Source of the DNA: Geminicoccaceae bacterium
Lineage (GTDB): Bacteria > Pseudomonadota > Alphaproteobacteria > Geminicoccales > Geminicoccaceae
DNA: 41,346 nucleotides
Assembly (NCBI GenBank): GCA_028285265.1
Contig: JANQPX010000066.1
Location: forward strand, 1 to 41,346
Direction: 5' to 3'
The notes beneath the pieces were generated by a model. The model saw only the letters and a program-made list of their open reading frames with translations. It was not told the origin of the DNA and searched no databases. This document shows, one piece after another, positions 1-7,730 of this stretch (its first letter is position 1; every line of letters begins with the position of its first letter). The translations under genes and the position numbers were made by a program.

Positions 1-636
1 GAGTACCGCCTCCATCTTCTCGACATCGGTTACCATGTGATGGGAAACGTAACCGCGATCGAAGGACATACCCTCGATGACCGAAAGGCTGTTCTCGACT
101 GTGACGCCGAAGTCCGAGGTGATGATCCCGTCGGCGCCGACGCGCTCGATTGCCTCAGCCACCATTGCCCCTATGCCCGTGTCACCTGCAGCTATCGAGG
201 CAACGGACTTCAGCGAACCGTTGGCGACTGGCTTCGCGGATGCCTTTAGGGCATCGATGATCACGGCGACCGCCTGATTGATACCCTTCGTGAGATTGAC
301 CGCATTCGCACCATTCTCGAGCGCGTCGATGCCGCCTTGGATGAGCGCATTCGCCAGCACCGTCGCCGTCGTCGTACCGTCCCCGGCGACTTCGTTGGTC
401 TGGTATGAAACCTCGCGCACAACCTGCGCACCCATGTTCTCGAAGCGATCGGTAAGCTCGATCTCGGCAGCGATACTGACGCCGTCGCGCGACACGATCG
501 GCGTGCCAACGGGCAGATCGATCATTGCGTTCATGCCCTTCGGACCTAGCGTGCTTGCCACCGCCTTGGTCAACTGCTCGACACCTCGTGCTAACGCCCG
601 GCGGGCATCCGCATCATGAAGAAGCTTCTTCGCCAT
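1..636 (-). CDS. GroEL-like chaperonin of the monooxygenase operon (3' end outside window)
   Basis: The minus-strand frame is open from the ATG at 636 to the window edge, giving the N-terminal 212 residues of a GroEL-type (HSP60) chaperonin of normally about 540 residues. It starts MAKKLLHDADARRAL, contains the GPKG motif, the SRDGVS segment and the nucleotide-binding motif GDGTTTATVL, and has a strong ribosome-binding site (GGGGAGG) upstream. It is more divergent from housekeeping GroEL than expected, no groES is seen beside it, and it is the last visible gene of the prm operon, 54 nt after the DUF59 gene. Known family context: GroEL-like proteins MimG (mycobacterial propane/phenol monooxygenase) and MmoG (methane monooxygenase) are needed to obtain active hydroxylase. 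Inference: this is the dedicated folding factor for PrmA/PrmC rather than the general chaperonin. Confidence 0.93.
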   Translation of the reverse strand, partial: MAKKLLHDADARRALARGVEQLTKAVASTLGPKGMNAMIDLPVGTPIVSRDGVSIAAEIELTDRFENMGAQVVREVSYQTNEVAGDGTTTATVLANALIQGGIDALENGANAVNLTKGINQAVAVIIDALKASAKPVANGSLKSVASIAAGDTGIGAMVAEAIERVGADGIITSDFGVTVENSLSVIEGMSFDRGYVSHHMVTDVEKMEAVL

Positions 637-690
637 CAATGCCTCCCCTCTTCATTTTTGTTACTTGGCATGAGTGCCTGGCACTCGGGT

Positions 691-1491
691 TCACGCCGTC
701 GATGCTGTGTGTCTGCGTGGTGGTACACGGCCTTGAATGAAGTCCACGAGGGTCGGTTCCTGCCCCTCTTCCAGCTTCGCCTCTTTATAACGGGTCGACA
801 AAAGCCCACGGCAGATCGCACCGTTGAACTCCATGTTGATCCGCACGCCGCGGAGTTCCTGAAGATATGTTTCGAAGGCGTCTTCCGGGATGCAATCACC
901 TAGCGCTGTCACGAAGGCCGGATCGCTCGGTCCTTTCACCAAACCAAACTCACGCAAGATTCGTAGATACCGCGGTTTTTGCCTTGTCCCTTCTTCGCCC
1001 GCCATCGACAAACCTTCGAGCGTTGCCACATCCATCCCCACAATCGCGCGATCGTCGAAATCGAGTTGACGCAGTTCTCGAAGCACCGCTTCCTGGCGGC
1101 GCTGAAATGCCTTCAAGCGGAATTTCTTCCGGACTTCATCGAGCGTCTCGTCAGCACCGAAATCGTCGAACACATCCTTAAAGGACCGGCCACCGCCGGC
1201 AGCGCGGTTCACTTCATCTTCATACATGTGGTCGAGCAATCGGGGCCGCACGCTTTGGCACCAAGGGGCACCTTCGACCGCGATGCGGATGTCGTCCACC
1301 ATAAGGAACGCGAAGTTGGCTGCACACCAGTAAGTCGGGAGGCGAAAGTCGACGTCGACGACGTCGCCATCGACCTGCACCCGCTCCACGAAGCCAAGCT
1401 CGGTGACCGACTCATCAAGCTCCGGGTCGGTTACCTCACTCAGCCTGCTCCATATCTCGGCGAGACGTCGCTCTGCTTGTTCCGAGCTCAT
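691..1491 (-). CDS. DUF59/MIP18-type iron-sulfur assembly-like protein of the prm cluster
   Basis: A 266-aa protein starting at MSSEQAER. The ATG is 4 nt after the amidohydrolase stop, so an in-frame upstream extension (TTG/ATG codons inside the previous gene) is rejected. Residues about 8-85 resemble the DUF59/MIP18 domain: a helix ending in VTDPELDESV, then a beta-alpha region with a conserved-looking cysteine in PTYWCAANFAF. The rest is helical and charged, with no recognised motif. DUF59 proteins (PaaD, SufT, MIP18) act in iron-sulfur or metal-centre maturation. A protein of this kind sits between the amidohydrolase and groEL genes in actinobacterial prm/mim clusters as I recall them. Inference: it helps assemble the di-iron centre of PrmA or the 2Fe-2S centre of PrmB. 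Its actual role is unproven. Confidence 0.82.
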   Translation of the reverse strand: MSSEQAERRLAEIWSRLSEVTDPELDESVTELGFVERVQVDGDVVDVDFRLPTYWCAANFAFLMVDDIRIAVEGAPWCQSVRPRLLDHMYEDEVNRAAGGGRSFKDVFDDFGADETLDEVRKKFRLKAFQRRQEAVLRELRQLDFDDRAIVGMDVATLEGLSMAGEEGTRQKPRYLRILREFGLVKGPSDPAFVTALGDCIPEDAFETYLQELRGVRINMEFNGAICRGLLSTRYKEAKLEEGQEPTLVDFIQGRVPPRRHTASTA

Positions 1492-1495
1492 CGTC

Positions 1496-2518
1496 TCACT
1501 CCGCGGCGATGGCAATAGTCTCGTTCTCCAGCTTCTTTTTCTTGGCGTCGATATCAATGCCGTAGAGCTTGGCGGCATTCAGACCCATGATTTTCTTCTT
1601 GCCTTCCAGCGTAAGATCGACGCCGCGCTCCTTCTTGATCTCGTCCGGCAGTTCCCAGGCCATGAATTTGTCGACAATCCATTTCGGCGTCCAAATGGCG
1701 TAGTCGGAGGCAAAAAGGAGCTTGTCTTCGCCGAGCCAGAACAGAAGTTCGGCCATCACTTCGGCGAAGTAATGGGGCTTGCCGTGGATAAACGGCATGG
1801 CAACGGCAAGACCTCCATAGACGTTGGTTTCCTGAACCGCGATCCAACAAAAGTCATCGAGACGCGGTAGTCCGCAATGTTCGATAATCCAGTTCAAGCC
1901 CTGAAAGTCGGTCGCGGCATGGTCAACGTCATGCACATCGAAGGCATCCTTGGATAAGGGGATGATGGTCGGCCCCTTGTGCACATGGATATTCTTGATG
2001 CCGAGCTTGTCGCAAAGCTCGAAGCAACGGTATGCGTTCGGATCATTAAGTTTCCAGCCGCGACTGTCGCCCTTCCACTCCGCCGTGTAGAGCTTCACAC
2101 CCTGGATGTCGAACGTCTCTTTCATGTAGTGGATGTAGTCGAGAGCCAGCTCACCGTCGCGCGGATCGAAGGAGCCGTTCAGAATAAAGCGATCGGGATA
2201 GGCCTTCGCCACCTCGGCATTCTGCTCGATGGTGTTGAAGCCCTTCTTGTAAAAATCCTTCAAATAGGTGCTTTGAATGATGGCCATGTCGTCGGGGCCG
2301 TCGACGAACAGGTCATTGTACATCTTCTGTGGCCCATATTTACTGAACTGTTCGAGTGTCCAGAGCTCCTCCGGCGGACTGAGCGCCGTGTGATAGGCAT
2401 AGAAGCACTCAACGAACTGCTTGCCGTGAATGTTGCGCTGATTTTCCGGCGTGCCATCCCACATGTGGGTGTGCCCGTCGATGATGAAGATCTCTTCCCC
2501 GTCGGGTGTCTTGTACAT
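1496..2518 (-). CDS. Amidohydrolase-2 family TIM-barrel hydrolase of the prm cluster
   Basis: A 340-aa metal-dependent hydrolase. I chose the ATG at 2518 because GGGGAGGT stands 6 nt upstream; the longer frame to 2563 has no such site. Visible features are the N-terminal metal motif HTH (H16, H18, in DGHTHMW), a second histidine region HVHKGPT, the strand motif WIIEHCG and the C-terminal FASDY, where amidohydrolase-2 proteins carry the catalytic aspartate. These are the landmarks of the Amidohydro_2 family, which includes decarboxylases and lactone or ester hydrolases. Genes like this follow prmD in actinobacterial propane monooxygenase operons, but no substrate is established. It may act on a downstream oxidation product or be an accessory for enzyme maturation. 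It is separated from prmD by 93 nt that contain a small hairpin. Confidence 0.88.
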   Translation of the reverse strand: MYKTPDGEEIFIIDGHTHMWDGTPENQRNIHGKQFVECFYAYHTALSPPEELWTLEQFSKYGPQKMYNDLFVDGPDDMAIIQSTYLKDFYKKGFNTIEQNAEVAKAYPDRFILNGSFDPRDGELALDYIHYMKETFDIQGVKLYTAEWKGDSRGWKLNDPNAYRCFELCDKLGIKNIHVHKGPTIIPLSKDAFDVHDVDHAATDFQGLNWIIEHCGLPRLDDFCWIAVQETNVYGGLAVAMPFIHGKPHYFAEVMAELLFWLGEDKLLFASDYAIWTPKWIVDKFMAWELPDEIKKERGVDLTLEGKKKIMGLNAAKLYGIDIDAKKKKLENETIAIAAE

Positions 2519-2590
2519 GTCGATACCTCCCCGATGGACGACGCCGTGGCTCCAATTGGGCACCGACGCCGCCCTAAGTCTCCGTCAAAT

Positions 2591-2613
2591 CAAGCCAGCC
2601 GGCATGGCTGGTT
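2591..2613 (-). terminator. Intercistronic hairpin after prmD (possible attenuator)
   Basis: Immediately after the prmD stop codon the minus strand reads AACCAGCC, then a 5-nt loop, then GGCTGGCT. This makes a 7-8 bp stem followed by a weakly T-rich run (TTGATTTG). It could act as a leaky terminator or an RNA-stabilising 3' end that sets the ratio of the PrmABCD enzyme to the downstream accessory proteins. There is no long U-tract, so read-through is expected. Confidence 0.4.
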
Positions 2614-2983
2614 ACTCAATGAACTCGAACATCTCTTCCATGTTGCCGTAGAGGCGAATGGTGGTGTCATCGACTTTCACCATCCGGCCGTAGTGGGTGG
2701 AGGTGTTCACCTCGAAGGTCTCGACCGTCATGTCCTTGCCGAGGATGTCGCTGATCTCCTCCATATCGAACGTCAGCGTACCTTCGCCATCGATGCGGAT
2801 CAGAGCAGGCTGATAGGTCACGGTTACGTTCGGTTTGTCGGCCATGTATTCGGCAATCGCGCGCGCCTCGACGCTATCGTTCATGGTGATGCCGCACTGA
2901 TGGGAGATCGTGTCCTTGAACTCAATCTCGTCCATTTTCTTGAAGACGGTGTCACTGTGATATCCGCCGGTCTGGGTGGCCAT
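2612..2983 (-). CDS. prmD: Propane-monooxygenase-type coupling protein
   Basis: A 123-aa protein of the MmoB/DmpM effector family, the small cofactor-free protein that binds the di-iron hydroxylase and controls oxygen activation and substrate access. The length is right for a PrmD/MimD. The sequence has the expected alternating core: an N-terminal extension, then CGITMNDSVEARAIAEYM, then VTVTYQPALIRIDGEGTL, then a helix (MEEISDILG) and a final strand region with YGRM. The start at MATQTGG is preceded by GGGAGA 7 nt upstream. It lies 20 nt after prmC. Its position as the fourth gene after alpha subunit, reductase and beta subunit is the order of prmABCD/mimABCD clusters. Confidence 0.94.
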   Translation of the reverse strand: MATQTGGYHSDTVFKKMDEIEFKDTISHQCGITMNDSVEARAIAEYMADKPNVTVTYQPALIRIDGEGTLTFDMEEISDILGKDMTVETFEVNTSTHYGRMVKVDDTTIRLYGNMEEMFEFIE

Positions 2984-3003
2984 GATTGCGTCTCCCTAAG
3001 CCG

Positions 3004-4059
3004 TTAGCCGAGGCCAAGCTGCGAGGTGATGGTGGTCAGGCGCTCTTCGCTTTTCGCCTGCGCGTCGGTGAATTGAATCGGCTTGCCATGGGGCTGCGAC
3101 CAGATTGGCTGCAGGCTGTTGGCGGCCTCGCGCGCGAGGGCCGAATGGGTCTTTAGCCAGCCATCGAACACTTTCTTATTGTGCTTGGCGTGCTTCTCAT
3201 CATTGAGGAGCAAGTAGATGAGGTCGGTGCAGTTCGCGAGGTTGCGGTCGTAGTCAGCCTCAGCTGCAGAGACGACAGCAGGCGTTACGAAGTCCCGGTT
3301 CGACGGCGCTGCCTGCATGACGAAGCCAGAACGGAACAACTCACCAACCAGCGGCTCGAAGCAAATGTTCGCTGCGAAGTACTGCTCCAAATAGTCGTCC
3401 GAACCCATGATGTGCTCGATCGCCTTCCGGGTCGGCTTCCACTCATCATTCTCCATCCAAGCCTTCTTGCCGGCATCGTCATCGAAACCGTCAATGTCCA
3501 TGCCAATCTCTGCAAGATAGAGCGTGAGATCCTGAGCGAACCGCAGCTTGTAGCTGGAGTTTGTGAGCACAGCGTTGTTGATCATCTGGGTGTAACCGTA
3601 ACGCTGCGCCTGCATCAGCGACGTGCCAAGCCCAAACTCAGCATGTTTCCAGGCACCGAGATGGTTTTGCAAAACCTTGACCCAGGCATTATCGAACGCT
3701 TTGGGAGCACCTGCGCGTCGAGCATTTTGTACAACGTTCTGGATCATCCCTTCGATAGTCGACTGACGTTGGTAATGCGTCCGTTCCCACTCCTGATCCG
3801 GGGCACGGAAGGCATGCCAGTTCGAGCTCTTGGCCGCTGTAGCGTCCTTGACATAGGCGCCCTTGCCGTCCGGGAAGGAGATAATCCAGTCCTGCATTAG
3901 ATAGCGTTCGGGATCGGGCTGGACGTCGACGGTCATGTCTTCGTAATGGGTTGCCCGTTTGCCCCGAGGCTCGAAGTAACGATATTTGCGGCTGTCACTG
4001 TCTGCGAACTGCGCAGCACCCGCAGCACCTGATTTCACTTCCGCTGGATTGGTGGCCAT
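3004..4059 (-). CDS. prmC: Propane-monooxygenase-type hydroxylase small (beta) subunit
   Basis: A 351-aa ferritin-like helical protein, the non-catalytic beta subunit that pairs with PrmA in the alpha2beta2 hydroxylase. Recognisable beta-subunit signatures are YFEPRGKRATHYEDMTV near residues 29-45, the tryptophan-rich segment around WHAFRAPDQEWERTHYQRQ, and the C-terminal DGWLKTH helix. There are no di-iron ExxH motifs, as expected. The ATG at 4059 (MATNPAEV) has GGGAGA 7 nt upstream; the longer frame to 4173 would overlap prmB and is unlikely to be used. Named after the prmABCD order, in which A is alpha, B reductase, C beta and D coupling protein. Confidence 0.94.
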   Translation of the reverse strand: MATNPAEVKSGAAGAAQFADSDSRKYRYFEPRGKRATHYEDMTVDVQPDPERYLMQDWIISFPDGKGAYVKDATAAKSSNWHAFRAPDQEWERTHYQRQSTIEGMIQNVVQNARRAGAPKAFDNAWVKVLQNHLGAWKHAEFGLGTSLMQAQRYGYTQMINNAVLTNSSYKLRFAQDLTLYLAEIGMDIDGFDDDAGKKAWMENDEWKPTRKAIEHIMGSDDYLEQYFAANICFEPLVGELFRSGFVMQAAPSNRDFVTPAVVSAAEADYDRNLANCTDLIYLLLNDEKHAKHNKKVFDGWLKTHSALAREAANSLQPIWSQPHGKPIQFTDAQAKSEERLTTITSQLGLG

Positions 4060-4126
4060 GGTTGTCTCCCTTTCCCTTCCTTTGCTCTCTTGCACGCGGA
4101 TCGCCCGCTGAACGTCGAAGCGGAGG

Positions 4127-5167
4127 CTATCCGCTGGCCTGGGTAAACTTGTCGAAAAAGATACGGTCGCCATCGAGGCCGCCGATCTGTAGCACCGGAA
4201 TGACCGCGTCGATCATGGGTGGCGGCCCGCAGGTGTAGGCTTCGCCCTCGTCGTCTAGATCGAAGCCGTTGATGTGCTCGCGTAACACTTCGTGGATGAA
4301 GCCACGCTCGCCGCTCCAGTCTGCGTCATCGCCGAGATCCGAGAGTGCCGGGATGAACTGAAAGTCGCGCAGCTTCTCACCAAGCGCCTTGATTTCATCC
4401 AAATAGAACAGGTCTGCCTCGGTCCTGGCGCCATAGAAGAAACGTACCGGCCGCTCCTCGCCGCTCGCCACATGATCTTGCAGGATCGACCAAAGAGGCG
4501 ACATGCCCGAACCACCACCTACCAAAATCAACGGTCCGGTTCGTCCTTCCCGTCTGAAGCAGGTGCCGTACGGTCCCCGGAGGCTGAGTCCGGTTCCGAC
4601 CTCGAGTCCTCCATCAAGCTGTCCGGAGAATGCTCCTCCCTCGTATCGCTTGATGATGAACGCAAGCTTCTCCGCCTCGCCCGGCGGATTTGCCATGGAA
4701 AACGAGCGGGTAATCGCCTGGTCCGGTAAGGTGATGTCGACATATTGACCCGCCCAGAACTTGAGAGGATTGTCGATCGTGATTTCTAGGAGGCGGATGT
4801 CATGGGTAAGCGGCGTGATGCCGGTAACCTCCGCATCAAAATCCTTGACCGGGATGGAGTGGGAGAGGAGCTCCTCGTCATAGTTCAGGAGCTCGATTTC
4901 GAGATCGCTGAACGCGAGCGTACGACAAAGAAGGATGTGTTCCTGATCGCGCTCCATGTCACTAAGCGCGAAGGTCGAGTATTTCTTGAGATCGACTTCG
5001 CCGTCGATGAGAATCGACTTGCAACTGGCGCACTGACCTTCCTTGCAGCCATGGGGCACTGCAATCCCCTGGCGGAACGCTGCGTCCAGTACCGTTTCGT
5101 CTTCTTCGACCTCAATCTCGATGCCAACCGGCTCAAGTCGTACGTTATAGACCTCTTTCGAGCTCAT
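4127..5167 (-). CDS. prmB: Monooxygenase reductase (2Fe-2S ferredoxin-FAD-NADH)
   Basis: A 346-aa electron-transfer component passing electrons from NADH via FAD and a 2Fe-2S centre to the PrmA di-iron site. The N-terminal plant-type ferredoxin domain (about 5-95) has cysteines C41, C46, C49 and C81. It is followed by a ferredoxin-reductase FAD domain with the flavin motif RSFSMANPP, then an NAD-binding domain with LVGGGSGMSP and the C-terminal CGPPPMID motif. The start MSSKEVYN (ATG at 5167) was chosen because the upstream in-frame TTG at 5206 has no ribosome-binding site. It lies 211 nt downstream of prmA, an unusually large intra-operon gap that contains a strong hairpin, and only 67 nt before prmC. 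Confidence 0.95.
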   Translation of the reverse strand: MSSKEVYNVRLEPVGIEIEVEEDETVLDAAFRQGIAVPHGCKEGQCASCKSILIDGEVDLKKYSTFALSDMERDQEHILLCRTLAFSDLEIELLNYDEELLSHSIPVKDFDAEVTGITPLTHDIRLLEITIDNPLKFWAGQYVDITLPDQAITRSFSMANPPGEAEKLAFIIKRYEGGAFSGQLDGGLEVGTGLSLRGPYGTCFRREGRTGPLILVGGGSGMSPLWSILQDHVASGEERPVRFFYGARTEADLFYLDEIKALGEKLRDFQFIPALSDLGDDADWSGERGFIHEVLREHINGFDLDDEGEAYTCGPPPMIDAVIPVLQIGGLDGDRIFFDKFTQASG

Positions 5168-5340
5168 CAGCGATCCGTCCCCACGCTTGATTTGTCTTAG
5201 GCCCAATCCCCATTCGGACCCTGGGGCTACACGTCGTCGTCTCGAACACTGACCCGTTGCCGGATCATCTCGTCACCTGCTGACAATCGGCCGCTTCCCA
5301 ACCTGGAGTGCAAAGAAGCGCCCGACTGCCTGCGAGTGTC

Positions 5341-5368
5341 GGGGTCAGACCGCGAACGGTCTGACCCC
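5341..5368 (-). terminator. Perfect 11-bp hairpin between prmA and prmB
   Basis: GGGGTCAGACC (5341-5351) and its exact complement GGTCTGACCCC (5358-5368) flank a 6-nt loop, 10 nt downstream of the prmA stop codon. No U-tract follows on the prmA-coding strand, so it is not a classic intrinsic terminator. It may be a processing or stabilising 3' end that keeps prmA mRNA more abundant than prmBCD, or a partial terminator. GGGGTCAGACC-type palindromes also occur as dispersed extragenic repeats in proteobacteria, so it may be a REP-like element. No second copy was noticed in this window. Confidence 0.55.
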
Positions 5369-5378
5369 AGGGGTAAAA

Positions 5379-7049
5379 TCAGTGGCAAGGATTGATTTCG
5401 AAGCCCTTCTTGTACTCGGCGACATGCGCTTCGCGATCCGCATCGGACATTTCGCGCAGCAGCGTCAGCGGGCTCAGCAAGGTGTGACCGCGGACGTCGT
5501 CGAGTGTCCACATATCCTTGTCGTCGAAACGGAGATGTGGCTGCGGAATGAGGGTCTTGCCGTCCGTGCGGACAAACCCGAGATCCTCGATGGCATCGGC
5601 GAGATCCCAGCCGTGGTAGCAGGTTTCCCATTCGCGCCGTCCGCTGAAGCGTCCCATAGCAGGCGTTGGACGGCCTTCATATTCACCGGCAAACGCTGTC
5701 TTCACCGTCCAAGCATCGATCTCGTGGGCAAACGTGTGCAGCTTGCCGTCGATTTCTTCGACCACCATGTCCTCGCGGATGAGGCAAGGTACCAGGCAAC
5801 TCCAACAGCGGTGTGGATACACATAGCCGACCTCTTCATTGAAGGTGACGACCTTCTGGCCAGGCTTGCTAAGCTTCGCGTACCACTTCCAGAACTCACC
5901 GAACTTGGCGTACCAACCCGGATATTTGTGCTCGAACCACTCGAAGTCCTTCTCGGTCTGCGCTTCAATGCGCCAGAAGTTAACAGGCCACCCGACCGCG
6001 AAGAATTGACCGACGGTGTGGACATACATCTTCTCGGTGATGCGCTTCCACGCCTCATGGACATCATCATGATGAATCTTGATGCCGTATTTCTCGAGCG
6101 GCAGCATGTAGGTCCGGTAATAATCCTCAAAGATCCACCGGTGCCACATTTCAGCATAGGACTCTTTGTTCTTATCACGGTTGGTGGTGCCGTATTCGAT
6201 AAACGTTCCAATGGCGGCATCAACAATCGCGTGGTTCTGCCAGAAGGCATATTTGAGGTCGCGCTCAAGGAGCTGATGATTCTCAGGCTCTTTTAGCATC
6301 GACATCAACATCGAGTGGCCATTGCCGATGTGACGGCTCTCATCCGACTGCACGGACAAGAACACCGTCGGAAGAGCGTAGTCGCCATTGCGCGCTGCCT
6401 CGGAAGGCATCGCCACGAACAACGTATTGGTGAACGCTGTTTCAGCAACCACGGTCAAGTAGACATTGGCCGACGTGATGGCATCACCGGTGATGAAGCC
6501 CTCGCCAAACTGACGACCAATCGTCGTGGCGTAACACTTACCGAACGCCGCCTCGGTAATGTCGAACCCGGCAGGGTCGATATAGTTCTCCATGTACCAC
6601 TTCTTGAGGTTCATCTGGATGGTCGAATGACGGAACTCGTCGACCATCTGCATGGTGAAGCCGGTCCGGAGATCCTCACCCGGGGCCAGACGGCCGACCA
6701 TGGCCATCGAGCGCGCCGCTGAGATTTCGGGGAAGGGGATGATCGCTAAGAACAGCTTCATCCACTCGACCCAGCGCGGCTCGACATTGCGGAACATGTC
6801 ACCGCGAAGGGCAGCATCGAGCGCGCCATAGACGCGGTTGTCCTTTTCTTCCTGCATCGGGAAGTAAGACCGGAGTACCTGGCGCATCGGATCCTTCGGC
6901 GCCTTGGTGATCTTGTAGTCGGTCGGGAACGTCATCGCTTCCTGGACGTAGGATGGATTCCATCCCAGATCGGCGATCTTTTTTGCCGCCTCGCTAACGG
7001 GGATTCCCCGCTGCGACGTAATCTTGTTGAGGGTCAAGCCTTCAGCCAT
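5379..7049 (-). CDS. prmA: Propane-monooxygenase-type hydroxylase large (alpha) subunit, di-iron catalytic
   Basis: A 556-aa catalytic subunit of a soluble di-iron monooxygenase. All six iron ligands can be placed: E108 (PFPEIS), E138 and H141 (DEFRH), E203 (AETAFTN), and E237 and H240 (DESRH). These correspond to E114/E144/H147/E209/E243/H246 of methane monooxygenase MmoX with a constant offset of 6. Length, sequence character (WFEHKYPGWY, the PHRCWSCLVPC cysteine cluster) and gene order match the group-5 propane monooxygenases (PrmA/MimA), which hydroxylate propane at C2 and also attack acetone, phenol or other small organics. The actual substrate cannot be read from sequence. It is the first gene of the operon, with a leader of about 375 nt from the predicted sigma-54 start site. 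Confidence 0.96.
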   Translation of the reverse strand: MAEGLTLNKITSQRGIPVSEAAKKIADLGWNPSYVQEAMTFPTDYKITKAPKDPMRQVLRSYFPMQEEKDNRVYGALDAALRGDMFRNVEPRWVEWMKLFLAIIPFPEISAARSMAMVGRLAPGEDLRTGFTMQMVDEFRHSTIQMNLKKWYMENYIDPAGFDITEAAFGKCYATTIGRQFGEGFITGDAITSANVYLTVVAETAFTNTLFVAMPSEAARNGDYALPTVFLSVQSDESRHIGNGHSMLMSMLKEPENHQLLERDLKYAFWQNHAIVDAAIGTFIEYGTTNRDKNKESYAEMWHRWIFEDYYRTYMLPLEKYGIKIHHDDVHEAWKRITEKMYVHTVGQFFAVGWPVNFWRIEAQTEKDFEWFEHKYPGWYAKFGEFWKWYAKLSKPGQKVVTFNEEVGYVYPHRCWSCLVPCLIREDMVVEEIDGKLHTFAHEIDAWTVKTAFAGEYEGRPTPAMGRFSGRREWETCYHGWDLADAIEDLGFVRTDGKTLIPQPHLRFDDKDMWTLDDVRGHTLLSPLTLLREMSDADREAHVAEYKKGFEINPCH

Positions 7050-7434
7050 TGGGTCTGTCCTCCAGCATTATTGCTCCATTGCGTTTCGCCCATGGGCTTC
7101 CTTGTCCCACAGCGAAAGAACCGGCGATCCGCTCAGCCTTTCGCAGCATGAAGCAGCCACACGGGTAGGAGAGCGCATGGCTGTGTCGAGGCTGGCGAAT
7201 AGACCGAGCGGATCGGATGGGATGGCGAAGGTCCTGGATTGCGACATCAGGCGGGATCAAAGAAACAACACCTTCGGCATGACGATCTTTCGACGGGACC
7301 ATCTTGCTGTTTTGGGCGGTGCGGCTTTCCCTGAACCAAAAGCCCATAAAGCTTCCCTTCCTTCGTTCTTCGGCGATCCGTTCGTCATCGCATCAGCTGC
7401 CATGTCGGATCGACTTGTTCGTGAAGACAATAAA

Positions 7435-7450
7435 AGCAAGGGCCGTGCCA
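7435..7450 (-). promoter_or_regulatory. Sigma-54 (-24/-12) promoter of the prm operon
   Basis: The minus strand reads TGGCACGGCCCTTGCT (7450 to 7435), an exact match to the RpoN consensus TGGCACG-N4-TTGCW, with GG of the -24 element and GC of the -12 element correctly spaced and a T-rich stretch just after. It points toward prmA; transcription would begin near 7424, leaving an untranslated leader of about 375 nt. Sigma-54 control with a dedicated activator is known for several bacterial di-iron monooxygenases, including soluble methane monooxygenase. Confidence 0.85.
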
Positions 7451-7538
7451 GATGCCCATTTTTACGCTTTTTCAATATGTTAAGCGAGCATGCGGCAATC
7501 AGAAATTGTGTCAATGTATCATTTTAGTACAGCTCTAT

Positions 7539-7565
7539 TGAAACATAGTGTTTCATATTGAAACA
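7539..7565. promoter_or_regulatory. Putative enhancer (UAS): three alternating TGAAACA/TGTTTCA half-sites
   Basis: TGAAACA at 7539-7545, TGTTTCA at 7549-7555 and TGAAACA at 7559-7565 are perfect 7-bp half-sites in alternating orientation, each separated by 3 bp, so they repeat every 10 bp. Two overlapping perfect palindromes share the middle half-site. The array lies about 90-115 bp upstream of the -24 element of the prm promoter, the usual location for an RpoN activator site. Degenerate copies TGTGTCA (7507-7513) and TGTATCA (7515-7521) lie between. It could instead act on the plus-strand gene at 7731. Confidence 0.65.
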
Positions 7566-7730
7566 CATCAAAATCACAATCTTACTATGAAGATTTATTA
7601 TTGATTCTATTGCCTGTCAATTTTGGCATAAACCAGTTGACGTGTGATTATATACTTGGTCACTATTGGAAAATTTCGGCGATTGACATGCCCTTCGGTG
7701 TGTCGTGCTGAACGTATCGGGGCAGGCATC

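Noticed and set aside
1979..3007. 342-aa plus-strand frame opposite the amidohydrolase and prmD
   Set aside because: Both minus-strand genes have motifs and ribosome-binding sites; the opposite frame has no recognisable domain.
5341..5368. Insertion-sequence terminal inverted repeat
   Set aside because: No transposase or target duplication is nearby; the two arms form one compact hairpin.
7549..7565. FNR/CRP-type operator
   Set aside because: The palindrome arms TGTTTCA/TGAAACA and 3-bp spacers do not match TTGAT-N4-ATCAA or TGTGA-N6-TCACA, and the three-site 10-bp phasing fits an enhancer array better.
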